From Methylococcaceae bacterium (GTDB taxonomy: Bacteria > Pseudomonadota > Gammaproteobacteria > Methylococcales > Methylomonadaceae): 64,000 nucleotides of DNA. The stretch is taken from the NCBI GenBank assembly GCA_016715325.1, contig JADKAL010000009.1:1-64000 (forward strand). The letters are read 5' to 3'. Positions 28,366 to 36,690 of this stretch are shown in pieces. Made by a program: the position numbers and the translations under genes. The notes below the pieces were generated by a model. That model searched no databases. It saw only the letters and a program-made list of their open reading frames with translations, and had not been told where the DNA came from. Every line of letters begins with the position of its first letter. The stretch's first letter is position 1.

Positions 28366-31293
28366 TCAAAACGCCTTGCTCCAGGTCGCTGAAAGCGAGC
28401 CGTCGCGCTCAAGCTGGTAACCGTTGACATCGTCGGAAACCGGATGCAGATACTCCACGCTGATACGGTTGCCCGCTAATGAACCCGAAGGCACCGTTGC
28501 ACTTAAGCCGAAACCGACATCCCAGTATTTGCCGCCGTAACTATCGGCATAATCCATCGGGCCGAATTTTAAGGTGTTCGTGAAAGAGCCATCTGAATTG
28601 ATAAAGGGATTGTCCGAATCGGAGTTCGATCCGGTAAATTGTCCTGCTATACCGCCTTGCACGGTGTAAACCCCGCGTACCGAAGCCGTCAACCAGTTGG
28701 TCATAGCGTAATTTCCCCACGCGGTGGCCTGAAACATATCGCCAAGGCGGTAACCGGATTCGTTTTGGCTTTCCATACGCACTGTGCCGTTGGCTTGCGC
28801 GCCCCAAGACCAGTCGTTGAGATGACCGGTATAGGTTACACTGGGCTTGAAATCCCAGGTGCCGCTGCCCAACTGCATGCCGTAATGGATGAAACCCCCG
28901 TCGATTTTATGATTTCGACGTAGCTTAATATCGACATTGGCGGTCGGTGCGCTAAAGCCGGTGGTGATATGCACATGGTGAATGCCGTCGTCGAACAGTT
29001 TGAATAAGGCATACATACCCAAATCGCCGATACCGCCGGTTTCATGGCCGTTTTGTAAATGGTGGGTGACATGTTGACCCAGGTTACTATTGCCGCCTGT
29101 AATATTACCTTGGTCGTTTGTTATTCTTTGCGAACCACCCTCCAAATCCCTCATCTCCATGTCCATGTCCATAAACTGGGGCATTAACATTAAGGTCAGC
29201 CAGTCGGTTGGCGCGTACATTAAGTCGAGCATGTGCATGTGCATCGCCATGCTTGAGGATGTCAGGTAACACGGATTACCACCGCAACCATTCGCGATTA
29301 AGGTGGCATCGTTTACGGCACGGTCGCCGTTAAGCATCGTGCCGCTTTGGCCGCTGTACATGTATCGGTAGCCCGCCATCATGTCGCCGGCTTTCGGTAA
29401 CATGTGGTCGAACATGACTCCCGCCGGAGCGTGCGCACCGTGGCTGTGGTGGTTGTGATGAGCATGTTCGATGCTGCTGCCGTTATAGGATAAGGCCGCC
29501 AAATCCACCCGCAAGGCGGCGTTTGCCGTCCAGTAGTCGAAATCGGCAAAACTGCCTTCCCCGCCGCCGCCGATTTTTAACGAACCTTGGTGGGTGTAAT
29601 ATTCAAAGCCTAAATCGAGCGCAATACCTTTAGCGAATTGTTTGGTAACAGTCACGCCGCCGCTTAACGCGCCGTAACCGGACAGCCGGTGATCGCTGGA
29701 AAAGTTCTTGGGGAGTTTGTTGCGATCAAAGGGGGTGGTTTTGTTGCCCAGTCCTGATAGATTGTCAATCTCGGCTTGGCTCAACGGTCTTCCTTTTTCG
29801 TCAAGCAACGCATTACCGAAGGGGCCGATTCCGATTAAATCCCCATCGGGCACGAACTGAAAGTTGATGTCATCGTAATAATTTGGGCTATTGGGATTAT
29901 TGAGATCGACGAATACGGGGCCTCTGACTGGATCGATGACATTGTTTGTGGAGCCTTGGTTTGTGGTAAGTAAAGGCGTATAAAAATCGGCTTGGTCTTG
30001 CGAATAATAGCGGATACGTGGAGTAACCGACCAGCCTTGCCCAAGCGGTTGAACCCAATCGGCATCGAAGGTATGCGAAGTTATGCCCCAATCGTCGCTA
30101 AAAATGCGGTAGCTGGCATGAAGAGCGGCATCCAGAGGTGCAATATGCTGGATAAAACGCAGATTCCCCGCCCATTGGTTACGCTCATCCGGGCGTTGTT
30201 CAAATAAGGCGCCAATCGTCCCGCATTGCAAACCTTGAATCGTGCCTGCGCAGCTGTCTTGCGCCAAAGGATCGATAAAAGCTATGGATACTGCTTTATA
30301 GGGGTTTTCCATATAACCGGTACTGCGGGTGAAACTTAAACCAGCTTCGATCATTGCGCTTTTGTTGAGAACTTGAGTCAAACCCAAGGAAGCCGACCAA
30401 TCCTGTTTTTTTCCGGTTAAAATATTTTTTCCTGTTGAACCGACACCTCTTTGTATTGGGTCATAATCTTCATCGGCTGAATAATATCCAGTGAAATCGT
30501 GGTCTATTGTCGCATTAGTATCGCTATTGGTATAACTTAAGCCCACATTCAACGTGGTTTGTTTTTGGTTAAAATCCCAACGGGTATTCAGGCTGCCGAA
30601 GCGGGATTCGTAATCATCCTCCAGGGAAATACCGCCGCCGACATCGACAGCCGCATCGTCCCACTCGTACGATAATTTAAAATCGCCTTGTTTACGGACT
30701 TCGGGCGATGCTTCCGATAGAGTGTGGACAAACTTATCCCTGCTGAATGTGGTTACGCCCGATTGGGTATTGGTTACGCCTCGGTAGATATTCGATTGAT
30801 TGTCGAAATATGCGGTCCCATCAGGGTTAGTTCGCGGCGTTGCTCCGCCGATAGTGTTTTGGCTGCCGGGTGTTCCGTTAAAACCGCTATTGCCGCCGGA
30901 ACCCAAAGGCGCGGTAGCAATCGGCGTCGCACCGCCCCAAGTATCTTGCTGGTAATTGAAGGCGAATTTAATCCGGTCGGTTAATTTCCATTTGCCGCTG
31001 CCTTGGACACTTTCGACTTCGATCGGGCTAAAAGCGCTTTGTGCGCCGAACAATTTGCGTTCGCCTTCCTGATAATGGCCGTAAGAGAAGCTGACTTCTT
31101 CGTCTGCCGCCATCGCAGGCGATTGCAATAAGCCCGGCAAGGTTAAGGCGGCGGCGGTCAACGCTTTAAGTTGTACCGGTTGAAAAGAAGCCTTGATTGC
31201 TGAGTGGGTATTTTGATGATTCGATGTCTTGGTTTTTAAAGAAGCTATCGCATGAGCAATCAACTTTTTTTTACGCTGATTAATAGCAGCCAC
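28366..31293 (-). CDS. DUF3570 outer-membrane barrel fused to a Met/His-rich transporter-type barrel
   Basis: The frame is open further upstream, but GTG at 31293 (reading MAAINQRKKK) is preferred because AGGGGG stands at ribosome-site distance and it overlaps the DUF4266 gene only slightly. Predicted length is ~975 aa. An N-terminal signal (ALTAAALTLPGLLQSPAMA) precedes a DUF3570-type region of ~520 residues rich in alternating beta strands. A His-rich linker HAHHNHHSHGAHAP follows near residue 610. The last ~350 residues resemble phenol-degradation MetA-type 'transporter' barrels, with YRYMYSGQSGTM and Met/His clusters (MAMHMHMLDLMYAP, MDMDMEMRDL). The C-terminal aromatic suits barrel assembly. 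Function is unknown; the His/Met content suggests soft-metal contact. Confidence 0.85.
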   Translation of the reverse strand: MAAINQRKKKLIAHAIASLKTKTSNHQNTHSAIKASFQPVQLKALTAAALTLPGLLQSPAMAADEEVSFSYGHYQEGERKLFGAQSAFSPIEVESVQGSGKWKLTDRIKFAFNYQQDTWGGATPIATAPLGSGGNSGFNGTPGSQNTIGGATPRTNPDGTAYFDNQSNIYRGVTNTQSGVTTFSRDKFVHTLSEASPEVRKQGDFKLSYEWDDAAVDVGGGISLEDDYESRFGSLNTRWDFNQKQTTLNVGLSYTNSDTNATIDHDFTGYYSADEDYDPIQRGVGSTGKNILTGKKQDWSASLGLTQVLNKSAMIEAGLSFTRSTGYMENPYKAVSIAFIDPLAQDSCAGTIQGLQCGTIGALFEQRPDERNQWAGNLRFIQHIAPLDAALHASYRIFSDDWGITSHTFDADWVQPLGQGWSVTPRIRYYSQDQADFYTPLLTTNQGSTNNVIDPVRGPVFVDLNNPNSPNYYDDINFQFVPDGDLIGIGPFGNALLDEKGRPLSQAEIDNLSGLGNKTTPFDRNKLPKNFSSDHRLSGYGALSGGVTVTKQFAKGIALDLGFEYYTHQGSLKIGGGGEGSFADFDYWTANAALRVDLAALSYNGSSIEHAHHNHHSHGAHAPAGVMFDHMLPKAGDMMAGYRYMYSGQSGTMLNGDRAVNDATLIANGCGGNPCYLTSSSMAMHMHMLDLMYAPTDWLTLMLMPQFMDMDMEMRDLEGGSQRITNDQGNITGGNSNLGQHVTHHLQNGHETGGIGDLGMYALFKLFDDGIHHVHITTGFSAPTANVDIKLRRNHKIDGGFIHYGMQLGSGTWDFKPSVTYTGHLNDWSWGAQANGTVRMESQNESGYRLGDMFQATAWGNYAMTNWLTASVRGVYTVQGGIAGQFTGSNSDSDNPFINSDGSFTNTLKFGPMDYADSYGGKYWDVGFGLSATVPSGSLAGNRISVEYLHPVSDDVNGYQLERDGSLSATWSKAF

Positions 31294-31504
31294 AACCGCC
31301 CCCTTTTGCCGAGCCGCCGCCGTTAGAACCTTCGCGGCTGCCGTAGTTATGCTCACGGTATTGGGTTTGTAACGGATAAGGATCCAGCGCCATCTGTTCT
31401 TTAGCTAAAATACCGCGTTCCCAGGGTTGGATGTTTGCACAAGCGGTTAGATGGCAGAATATTAAGCAGGTAACGGTTTGATTAATCGTTTTTGTTAATT
31501 TCAT
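31280..31504 (-). CDS. DUF4266 small lipoprotein
   Basis: A 74-residue protein with a lipobox (CHLTAC, Cys ~22). The DUF4266 signature follows: QPWERGILAKEQMALDP, then REHNYGSREGSNGGG and the C-terminal GGGCGCY with two cysteines. DUF4266 genes typically precede DUF3570 genes and keep company with ApbE and thioredoxin-like proteins. Here its end overlaps the DUF3570 start by 14 bases, indicating coupled translation. The outer-membrane or periplasmic location is inferred from the lipobox. The molecular role is unknown. Confidence 0.88.
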   Translation of the reverse strand: MKLTKTINQTVTCLIFCHLTACANIQPWERGILAKEQMALDPYPLQTQYREHNYGSREGSNGGGSAKGGGCGCY

Positions 31505-31845
31505 TTTTTATTAATTGCTTAACAATGAGATTTTATAGATTGATCAGAGCTAAAGATAAGATTTTAAAATGCTCTTTTGGGTAAAGTTTTCTTTATACTG
31601 AGAGAATTTTAAAAAATTACCTTATCAATTCATTCGCTTTCGCAGATATTTTATCGCTTCAATGAAACTTAAAAAACTCTTTCGCAGCAGATGAATGGTG
31701 TTTTGCCGGTTGAAAAAGCTGTTATACGATACTCGGTTGGGGCTATATGTAACAGCCCCAACATATTCAAGCAGGTGCAAAATCAGGAGTGAATCACTAT
31801 TTTGCCTTAAACACCAAACTGCTTAAGGCAACTCCAAAATTTAGA
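31505..31845. other. Intergenic region upstream of the DUF4266 gene
   Basis: No gene seen. A 9-bp stem hairpin (GTTGGGGCT 31736-31744 with AGCCCCAAC 31754-31762) lies 84 bases beyond the stop of the 147-aa secreted gene and may help end its transcript, although it lacks a T run. No sigma-54 site was found before the DUF4266 gene. Confidence 0.4.
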
Positions 31846-32289
31846 TTATTGATTTTGTTTTTGGGAAATAGCAGTGCCGGTATGGATATTGCCATTAGCC
31901 GCGCTGCTTTTGCAATGGAATGAAATGTCGTATTGTCTAGCTGCTGCTGTAGTCTTATCGACAATAACATCATAAATGCCATTTCCGCCGTTTATGGTGA
32001 CTAATGGACTAAATACACCGTTTGCACCTACTGGATCAGTAGTATTTCTGGCTACTAAGCCTTTCTTAACTTGGAGGCTCAATATGGAAGAACCGGCAGT
32101 GTCATCGTTTACTTGCACTTCAAGGCGTTCTGTCGCCACGCCGTCGGTAGTGCAGGTGACTTGAAAGTAGTCAGTCGCACCGACTGTTGCGCCAATCGGT
32201 TGGTTCAATACATCATGTGCGGAAACTGCGCCCATGTAACCCAATAACAAGCCGCTTGCAACGGTTAATTTAATTAAATTGCTTTTCAT
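31846..32289 (-). CDS. Secreted protein with predicted N-terminal His, 147 aa
   Basis: A signal peptide of ~24 residues ends GAVSA, so cleavage would leave a mature protein beginning HDVLNQPIG. The remaining ~120 residues are beta-rich, with two Cys (VTCTTDG and FHCKSS) that could form a disulfide. The arrangement resembles a single small beta-sandwich. I do not recognise the family. The next gene upstream (32856-33617) also encodes a secreted protein that would start with His. An N-terminal His with a free amine can bind copper, as in histidine-brace proteins; no second ligand is proved here. Confidence 0.7.
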   Translation of the reverse strand: MKSNLIKLTVASGLLLGYMGAVSAHDVLNQPIGATVGATDYFQVTCTTDGVATERLEVQVNDDTAGSSILSLQVKKGLVARNTTDPVGANGVFSPLVTINGGNGIYDVIVDKTTAAARQYDISFHCKSSAANGNIHTGTAISQKQNQ

Positions 32290-32855
32290 ATCTATCCTCG
32301 TTTCGCCTATCTAGGCGATTTTTAGTTAGTAAAATGACGAAATTACATCCGGCAATTCGTCAAGAAGAACCAAATAACGTACTGGTTCGGCCTTTGCAGT
32401 TTTACATCATATAAACCTGCCGTAACGCCACCTTGGCCTCACGTATTCGATTTTAAACACAGAGCGGCTTCTGGCAGCTCGAGTCCTTTTTTATATAACT
32501 GATGTTCTGTATTAGGCTATTTTACTCCACGATCTGGTTTCATCGTAGATGCTTTCCTCAAACAAGACAGTATTATTACTAATACGTTCCTCTGGCTATC
32601 AGAGGAAATTATCGTTTGCCCACAACCTCTTTCACATTCTTGCATTGAAAACACAATGTGTCGAGTAATAGAACAATAAACTTAAGTAACGGTTTATGAT
32701 CAATTAATTCTAAAAATACCGTAATTAGAATGTCATGATATTTTTAGAATTTTTTGTTTACGACTTTTTTAGAAACCTCAATATCATCGACACCCTAAGA
32801 AAGGGTGCCGATTTTTTACGGTCAGTATTAACTTTAAAGGGTCTCTGCTAGACGC
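32290..32855. other. 566-bp intergenic region with structured leader and a plus-strand terminator
   Basis: On the minus strand the leader of the 147-aa gene can fold. GAACCA/TGGTTC closes a hairpin near 32376-32397, enclosed by CGGCA/TGCCG, and TCGCCTA/TAGGCGA lies just before the ribosome site. A plus-strand terminator is at 32787-32817. I find no further gene. Confidence 0.4.
32787..32817 (+). terminator. Plus-strand rho-independent terminator
   Basis: ATCG-A-CACCCT pairs with AGGGTG-C-CGAT (one mismatch), followed by six T. In the minus direction the run is A, so it points rightwards. No plus-strand gene lies upstream of it for about 10 kb. Confidence 0.6.
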
Positions 32856-33617
32856 TTATCTTCTTCTTGGCCATACACCAGGAATTGGCATATCGTGGTT
32901 CAACTGTGCAGCGGAAGGAGTTACCACAACGTCAACACCTACACCGTTGCAAGTTTCCGGTAATTCATTCGCTGGGTCGCGAGTAATGGTAAAGCTAGCA
33001 GCTTCGTTTTCGCCATCGGCCCGGTTGAAAAGCGATCCTTCGACAAACGGAGTCCAGAAATTGACGACACCAGGGGTGGCAAAACCAGAGACTCCAGTAA
33101 GTTTGCAAACGTCAGCTATGGCAACTTCTAACTTTACACTGTTAGCACAAGAATCTGGGTTGATAAATGTTCCGTTAATACGTAAAGGGACTAATCCGAC
33201 AGTGCCATGAGCAGGAAGGCTGCCGTGCCAGGAGTGGTTTCCGACGGCGTTTTCACCGGCTTCACCGCCGCGACCGAAGTTAACTTTGGTTTGAGAAAAA
33301 ACATCTCTGCTAGGGATATGCGATATTTTGCCGCCCCATGCAAGGTAGTCATCCAGAATTGCCCCTTCCTGAACCACACCGCCAATAGTAATGATTGAAT
33401 CGGTACCGTCCGGGAATACGATACTGTTTGCAATTACAGGTAATGAGCCTGTTTCGCCGCCGCAACCGTGACCGATGGTGGCGTTGTTATAAACCCGTGT
33501 GCCTTCAACTGCTCTGTTTGTTTGGAGGGTTGTATGCGCGAATACGCCTTGGCTGGCGGCTAAAATACCGGCTGTTAGTGCGCTGTATGCAATTGTTTTT
33601 ATTGTTGTACGTTCCAT
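32856..33617 (-). CDS. Secreted YcnI/DUF1775-like protein with predicted N-terminal His, 253 aa
   Basis: A signal peptide ends GVFA at residue ~27, so the mature protein starts HTTLQTNRAVEG. The order of His, a small strand, then IGHGCGG and NSIVFPDG resembles the YcnI (DUF1775) pattern, in which the N-terminal His binds Cu(II). The rest is longer than a single YcnI domain and has extra Cys (DSCAN, DVCK, ETCNG) and a Trp-rich segment (FWTPF). The family call is tentative. A -24/-12 promoter (33694-33709) and three TGT-N10-ACA sites (33892-34002) lie upstream, so regulation by sigma-54 and an enhancer-binding protein is likely. Confidence 0.7.
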   Translation of the reverse strand: MERTTIKTIAYSALTAGILAASQGVFAHTTLQTNRAVEGTRVYNNATIGHGCGGETGSLPVIANSIVFPDGTDSIITIGGVVQEGAILDDYLAWGGKISHIPSRDVFSQTKVNFGRGGEAGENAVGNHSWHGSLPAHGTVGLVPLRINGTFINPDSCANSVKLEVAIADVCKLTGVSGFATPGVVNFWTPFVEGSLFNRADGENEAASFTITRDPANELPETCNGVGVDVVVTPSAAQLNHDMPIPGVWPRRR

Positions 33618-33693
33618 TGTTTTCTCCGTAGGACGATGTTTTTGTAAATGTCTGTAGTTAGTGGTTCAATCCGAATCACACCGATAAATATAA

Positions 33694-33709
33694 AGCATTA
33701 TTCATGCCA
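33694..33709 (-). promoter_or_regulatory. Sigma-54 (-24/-12) promoter of the secreted YcnI-like gene
   Basis: Minus strand reads TGGCATGAATAATGCT: GG and GC separated by exactly ten bases, with TGGCA and TGC as in the consensus. The start of transcription would be near 33684, giving a ~66-base leader. Confidence 0.65.
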
Positions 33710-33891
33710 TAAAAATACGGCTATCAGCTCTAATAAAGTTTAAAAAAACTGTCCTGAAATTTGTTTAAGTGTTTAAATTTACTTGTTGATTAACAAAGAA
33801 AACTTACGAATTCGTACTTTTGAAATAAAATGCTTACGCCGCCGTAAGAAATTGCTGACAAGTCGGTAAACAGTTACTTTCAAATAAAAAG

Positions 33892-33907
33892 TGTGTGAAA
33901 TAACACA
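33892..33907. promoter_or_regulatory. TGT-N10-ACA enhancer-type site 1
   Basis: TGTGTGAAATAACACA. It fits TGT-N10-ACA but has A at the central T position of the NifA consensus. It is centred about 215 bases upstream of the predicted start and 74 bases (about seven helical turns) from site 2. Confidence 0.5.
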
Positions 33908-33965
33908 GTTTAATTAAATTTTAGTGAATTTAATAACTAATAAAAACAGTGCATTATAAAAAAAG

Positions 33966-33981
33966 TGTGTCATATGACACA
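33966..33981. promoter_or_regulatory. TGT-N10-ACA enhancer-type site 2
   Basis: TGTGTCATATGACACA, a perfect 16-base palindrome. It matches the NifA upstream-activator consensus TGT-N4-T-N5-ACA exactly. Confidence 0.6.
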
Positions 33982-33986
33982 GTAGG

Positions 33987-34002
33987 TGTGTCATATGACA
34001 CA
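33987..34002. promoter_or_regulatory. TGT-N10-ACA enhancer-type site 3
   Basis: A second identical TGTGTCATATGACACA, 21 bases (two helical turns) from site 2. Together with flanking AAAAG/CTTTT they form a 21-bp-arm inverted repeat with a 5-base spacer, followed by a T run. Confidence 0.6.
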
Positions 34003-34159
34003 CTTTTTTTTGAAAAATTTAGAGTGAGGGATTTTCGGACAGGTTCTGACTAGCTTAATCGATTTTTTTTACGCTTTCAAAAGCAGGGTCTTTAGTCAGC
34101 AGCGTTAATAGGCTGTCGTTATGATTAAAATGTATTCAGGAAGCTCTGATTAAGTCTTA

Positions 34160-34285
34160 TTCAGAGCTTCCTTCGACAAGTTCCCTTCGGCTGCTTCGGC
34201 TGCGCTCAGCACAAGTCCGCTCAGGGAACGTGATTTTGCATTCGTGCTATTCCACGGCGTTCCCTGAGCGGAGTCGAAGGGGCTC
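34160..34285. repeat. G/C-rich inverted intergenic repeat
   Basis: Segments such as CTTCGACAAGTTCCCTTCGG, CCGCTCAGGGAACG and CGTTCCCTGAGCGG...CGAAGG form nested inverted repeats. It resembles the REP-like 'CCTTCGAC...CGCTCAGG' class seen around 23.0 and 25.0 kb. Confidence 0.5.
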
Positions 34286-34544
34286 GTACTTCTTTAATTC
34301 AAACTTTAAAAGGCCGGATCAATAAGAACAAACAAGAAGTTTGCAGGATTTGACACAGGAACAGGTTAAACCTGTTTTTTGATAGTGGTAGAGCGGCAAA
34401 CCTTAACCTAGATATGTCTTTAGGTTAAAAAGTTTGCCGCTACAGAATTAATACGTCCATTGCTTTGATTATGGCAAATCCAACGATAATATGGATTTAA
34501 CCCGTTATCCTCAAATGCTCGGACTTGATCGGAACGAATGCATC

Positions 34545-35759
34545 TTAAGCATAAGTCGGTTGGAACGCTTGCTCAGGGTTTGCGACCGGCGAATTATTGA
34601 TGCTGTCCCAATAAGGCGACAATTTACGTAATTTGGCAACAATTCCCGGCATGACCTTTAAAACTTCGTCCACATCGCTCATGGTGTTATAGCGAGAAAA
34701 GGAAAAACGTATCGTCCCGTGAGCGGCGGTATACGGAATGTCCATCGCCCGCATGACGTGCGATGGTTCCAGCGAGCCCGAGGTGCAGGCTGATCCGCTA
34801 GAAGCGGCAATCCCCGCTTTGCTTAGAAGCATTAAAATCGCTTCGCCTTCAATGTATTCAAAGGCAATGTCTGTGGTGTTCGGCAAGCGGTTATTCAGGT
34901 CGCCGGTGATAAAGCAGTGCGGTACTTGTTCGATTATGCCTTGCTCCAGGCGGTCGCGCATCGCTTTGACTTGAACGTTCTCGTATTCCATATGTTCGAT
35001 CGCCAGCTCGCACGCTTTGCCCAGGCCGACGATGGAGGCCGTATTTTCCGTGCCTGCCCGACGACCGCGTTCTTGGTGACCTCCGCGCAATAAAGGCCGA
35101 TAGCGTGTGCCTCGGCGCAAATATAATACGCCGATACCTTTGGGTGCATGGAGTTTATGACCGGAAATCGAAAGCATGTCGATCTTGGTGTCCTGCAGCA
35201 TCATCGGAATTTTGCCGACGGCCTGTACGGCATCGGTATGAAACATCACGCCCGCGGCATTCGCCATCTCTGCCATTTCCACGACCGGAAAAATCGTGCC
35301 GGTTTCGTTGTTGGCCCACATGACCGAAACGATGGCGACATTGTCGGACAACATGCTTTTGTAAGCATCAAGGTTTAAGCGACCACATTTGTCGACCGGC
35401 AAGCGATGAATGGTATAGCCTTCCTTTTCAAGATTTTCACAGAGATTCAACACGGCCGGGTGCTCTACCATCGTGGTGATGATTTCTTTCCGGTTAGGTT
35501 GTGCTTTAATCGCTGAAAGAATCGCTGTTGAATCCGACTCTGTTCCACATGAGGTAAAGATAATCTCAGAATCATGCTCCGCGCCGATTAAATCCTGCAC
35601 TTGCTTACGAGCTTTCTTGATCGCATGGGCCACGCCATCGGCAAAACGGTGTATGGAAGACGGATTGCCGAATTGTTCAGTAAAAAACGGGATCATTACA
35701 TCCACCACGGCACTATCCACCTTGGTAGTGGCATTATTATCGAGATAGATATCAGCCAT
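34545..35759 (-). CDS. nifS: Cysteine desulfurase NifS
   Basis: A PLP enzyme that supplies sulfur for Fe-S cluster assembly on NifU during nitrogenase maturation. The start is ATG at 35759 ([15 protein letters not shown]), which overlaps the nifU stop by 8 bases; the longer frame to 35816 is not credible. Length is 404 aa. The PLP lysine lies in [14 protein letters not shown], and the catalytic cysteine in [16 protein letters not shown]. It is the last gene of the hesB/iscA-nifU-nifS operon. Confidence 0.96.
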   Translation of the reverse strand: MADIYLDNNATTKVDSAVVDVMIPFFTEQFGNPSSIHRFADGVAHAIKKARKQVQDLIGAEHDSEIIFTSCGTESDSTAILSAIKAQPNRKEIITTMVEHPAVLNLCENLEKEGYTIHRLPVDKCGRLNLDAYKSMLSDNVAIVSVMWANNETGTIFPVVEMAEMANAAGVMFHTDAVQAVGKIPMMLQDTKIDMLSISGHKLHAPKGIGVLYLRRGTRYRPLLRGGHQERGRRAGTENTASIVGLGKACELAIEHMEYENVQVKAMRDRLEQGIIEQVPHCFITGDLNNRLPNTTDIAFEYIEGEAILMLLSKAGIAASSGSACTSGSLEPSHVMRAMDIPYTAAHGTIRFSFSRYNTMSDVDEVLKVMPGIVAKLRKLSPYWDSINNSPVANPEQAFQPTYA

Positions 35760-36672
35760 GCGCCGCCTCCTTGATGTTGACCAATTCAGCTTGCGGCATT
35801 TGCGAGGCCGGTACAACCTTAATGAATTCGCCCATCACTTCCATCAAGCGTTGTTGGATACCGGCAATGGTCATCGCCGCCATCTGACAACCGTTGCAGG
35901 CGCCGGTCATATTGACGTAGGCGGTATTGCCGACGACTTCCACCAGTTCCACATCGCCGCCGTCCGCCATCAACTGCGGACGTAAGGAGTTCAGCACTTC
36001 CTCAATTTTCTTGATGCGTTGCAGGTTGGTCAATGGCTTTTTCTCGGCTGTGATCGGTTCCGGTTTTGCGATTGGTGCAGCACTTGGATCGAATGTTTCG
36101 CCGCGTTCTTTCAGCACTTTTTCCAGGATGGCTTCAATGTCTTCATGACATGCCGCGCAACCGCCGCCCGCTTTAGTGTAATTGGTTACATCTTCGACGG
36201 TTCGCAACTTGTTCGCCCAGACCATTTCTTCGATCATCACCGCATCGATAGCGAAACACTTACAGATCAACGCCCCTTCTTCATGGTCGTCTTTCCATTC
36301 CTCGCCTCGGTAGTTGGCGATAGCGGCTTGCAGAGCTTCGCGTCCCATGACTGAGCAGTGCATTTTTTCGGGCGGTAAACCGTCAAGATGCGCGGCAATA
36401 TCCTGATTGGTCACTTTAAGCGCTTCGTCTATAGTCATACCTTTGATGATTTCGGTGAGCACCGAAGAGGATGCTATCGCCGATCCGCAGCCAAAGGTCT
36501 GAAATCCGGCGTTTTCGATGACTTCGGTGTCGTCGTTGACTTTCAACGTTAACCGCAAGGCATCTCCGCAACTGATTGAGCCGACTTCGCCGATCGCATT
36601 CGCATCTACAACGGCACCCGCATTTTTTGGGTTAAAAAAATGCTCTTTAACTTTATCTGAATAATCCCACAT
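35752..36672 (-). CDS. nifU: Fe-S scaffold protein NifU
   Basis: A full-length nif-type NifU of 306 residues with three domains. The IscU-like N-terminal scaffold spans residues 1-~125 ([19 protein letters not shown], Cys in GSISCGDA and HCSVMG). The central [2Fe-2S] BFD-like domain has CKCF...[15 protein letters not shown]. The C-terminal Nfu domain ends with [19 protein letters not shown]. It hands clusters to nitrogenase components. It sits 18 bases after hesB/iscA and overlaps nifS. Confidence 0.97.
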   Translation of the reverse strand: MWDYSDKVKEHFFNPKNAGAVVDANAIGEVGSISCGDALRLTLKVNDDTEVIENAGFQTFGCGSAIASSSVLTEIIKGMTIDEALKVTNQDIAAHLDGLPPEKMHCSVMGREALQAAIANYRGEEWKDDHEEGALICKCFAIDAVMIEEMVWANKLRTVEDVTNYTKAGGGCAACHEDIEAILEKVLKERGETFDPSAAPIAKPEPITAEKKPLTNLQRIKKIEEVLNSLRPQLMADGGDVELVEVVGNTAYVNMTGACNGCQMAAMTIAGIQQRLMEVMGEFIKVVPASQMPQAELVNIKEAAHG

Positions 36673-36690
36673 TACAGCTTCCTCAAAAAA

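Larger units (their letters stand above)
33618..34544. other. 927-bp intergenic region with sigma-54 promoter and enhancer-type sites
   Basis: Contains the promoter at 33694-33709, the TGT-N10-ACA sites at 33892, 33966 and 33987, and a G/C-rich repeat at about 34160-34285 (TTCCCTTCGGCTGC..., CGTTCCCTGAGCGGAGTCGAAGG). No gene seen. Confidence 0.6.

Noticed and set aside
32330..32450. Third c-di-GMP riboswitch
   Set aside because: GCAAAGGCC-like text is present, but the helices that define GEMM do not form.
35760..35816. Longer NifS start
   Set aside because: The extra residues lie within the nifU coding end and are unlike Nif[13 protein letters not shown] is the standard start.
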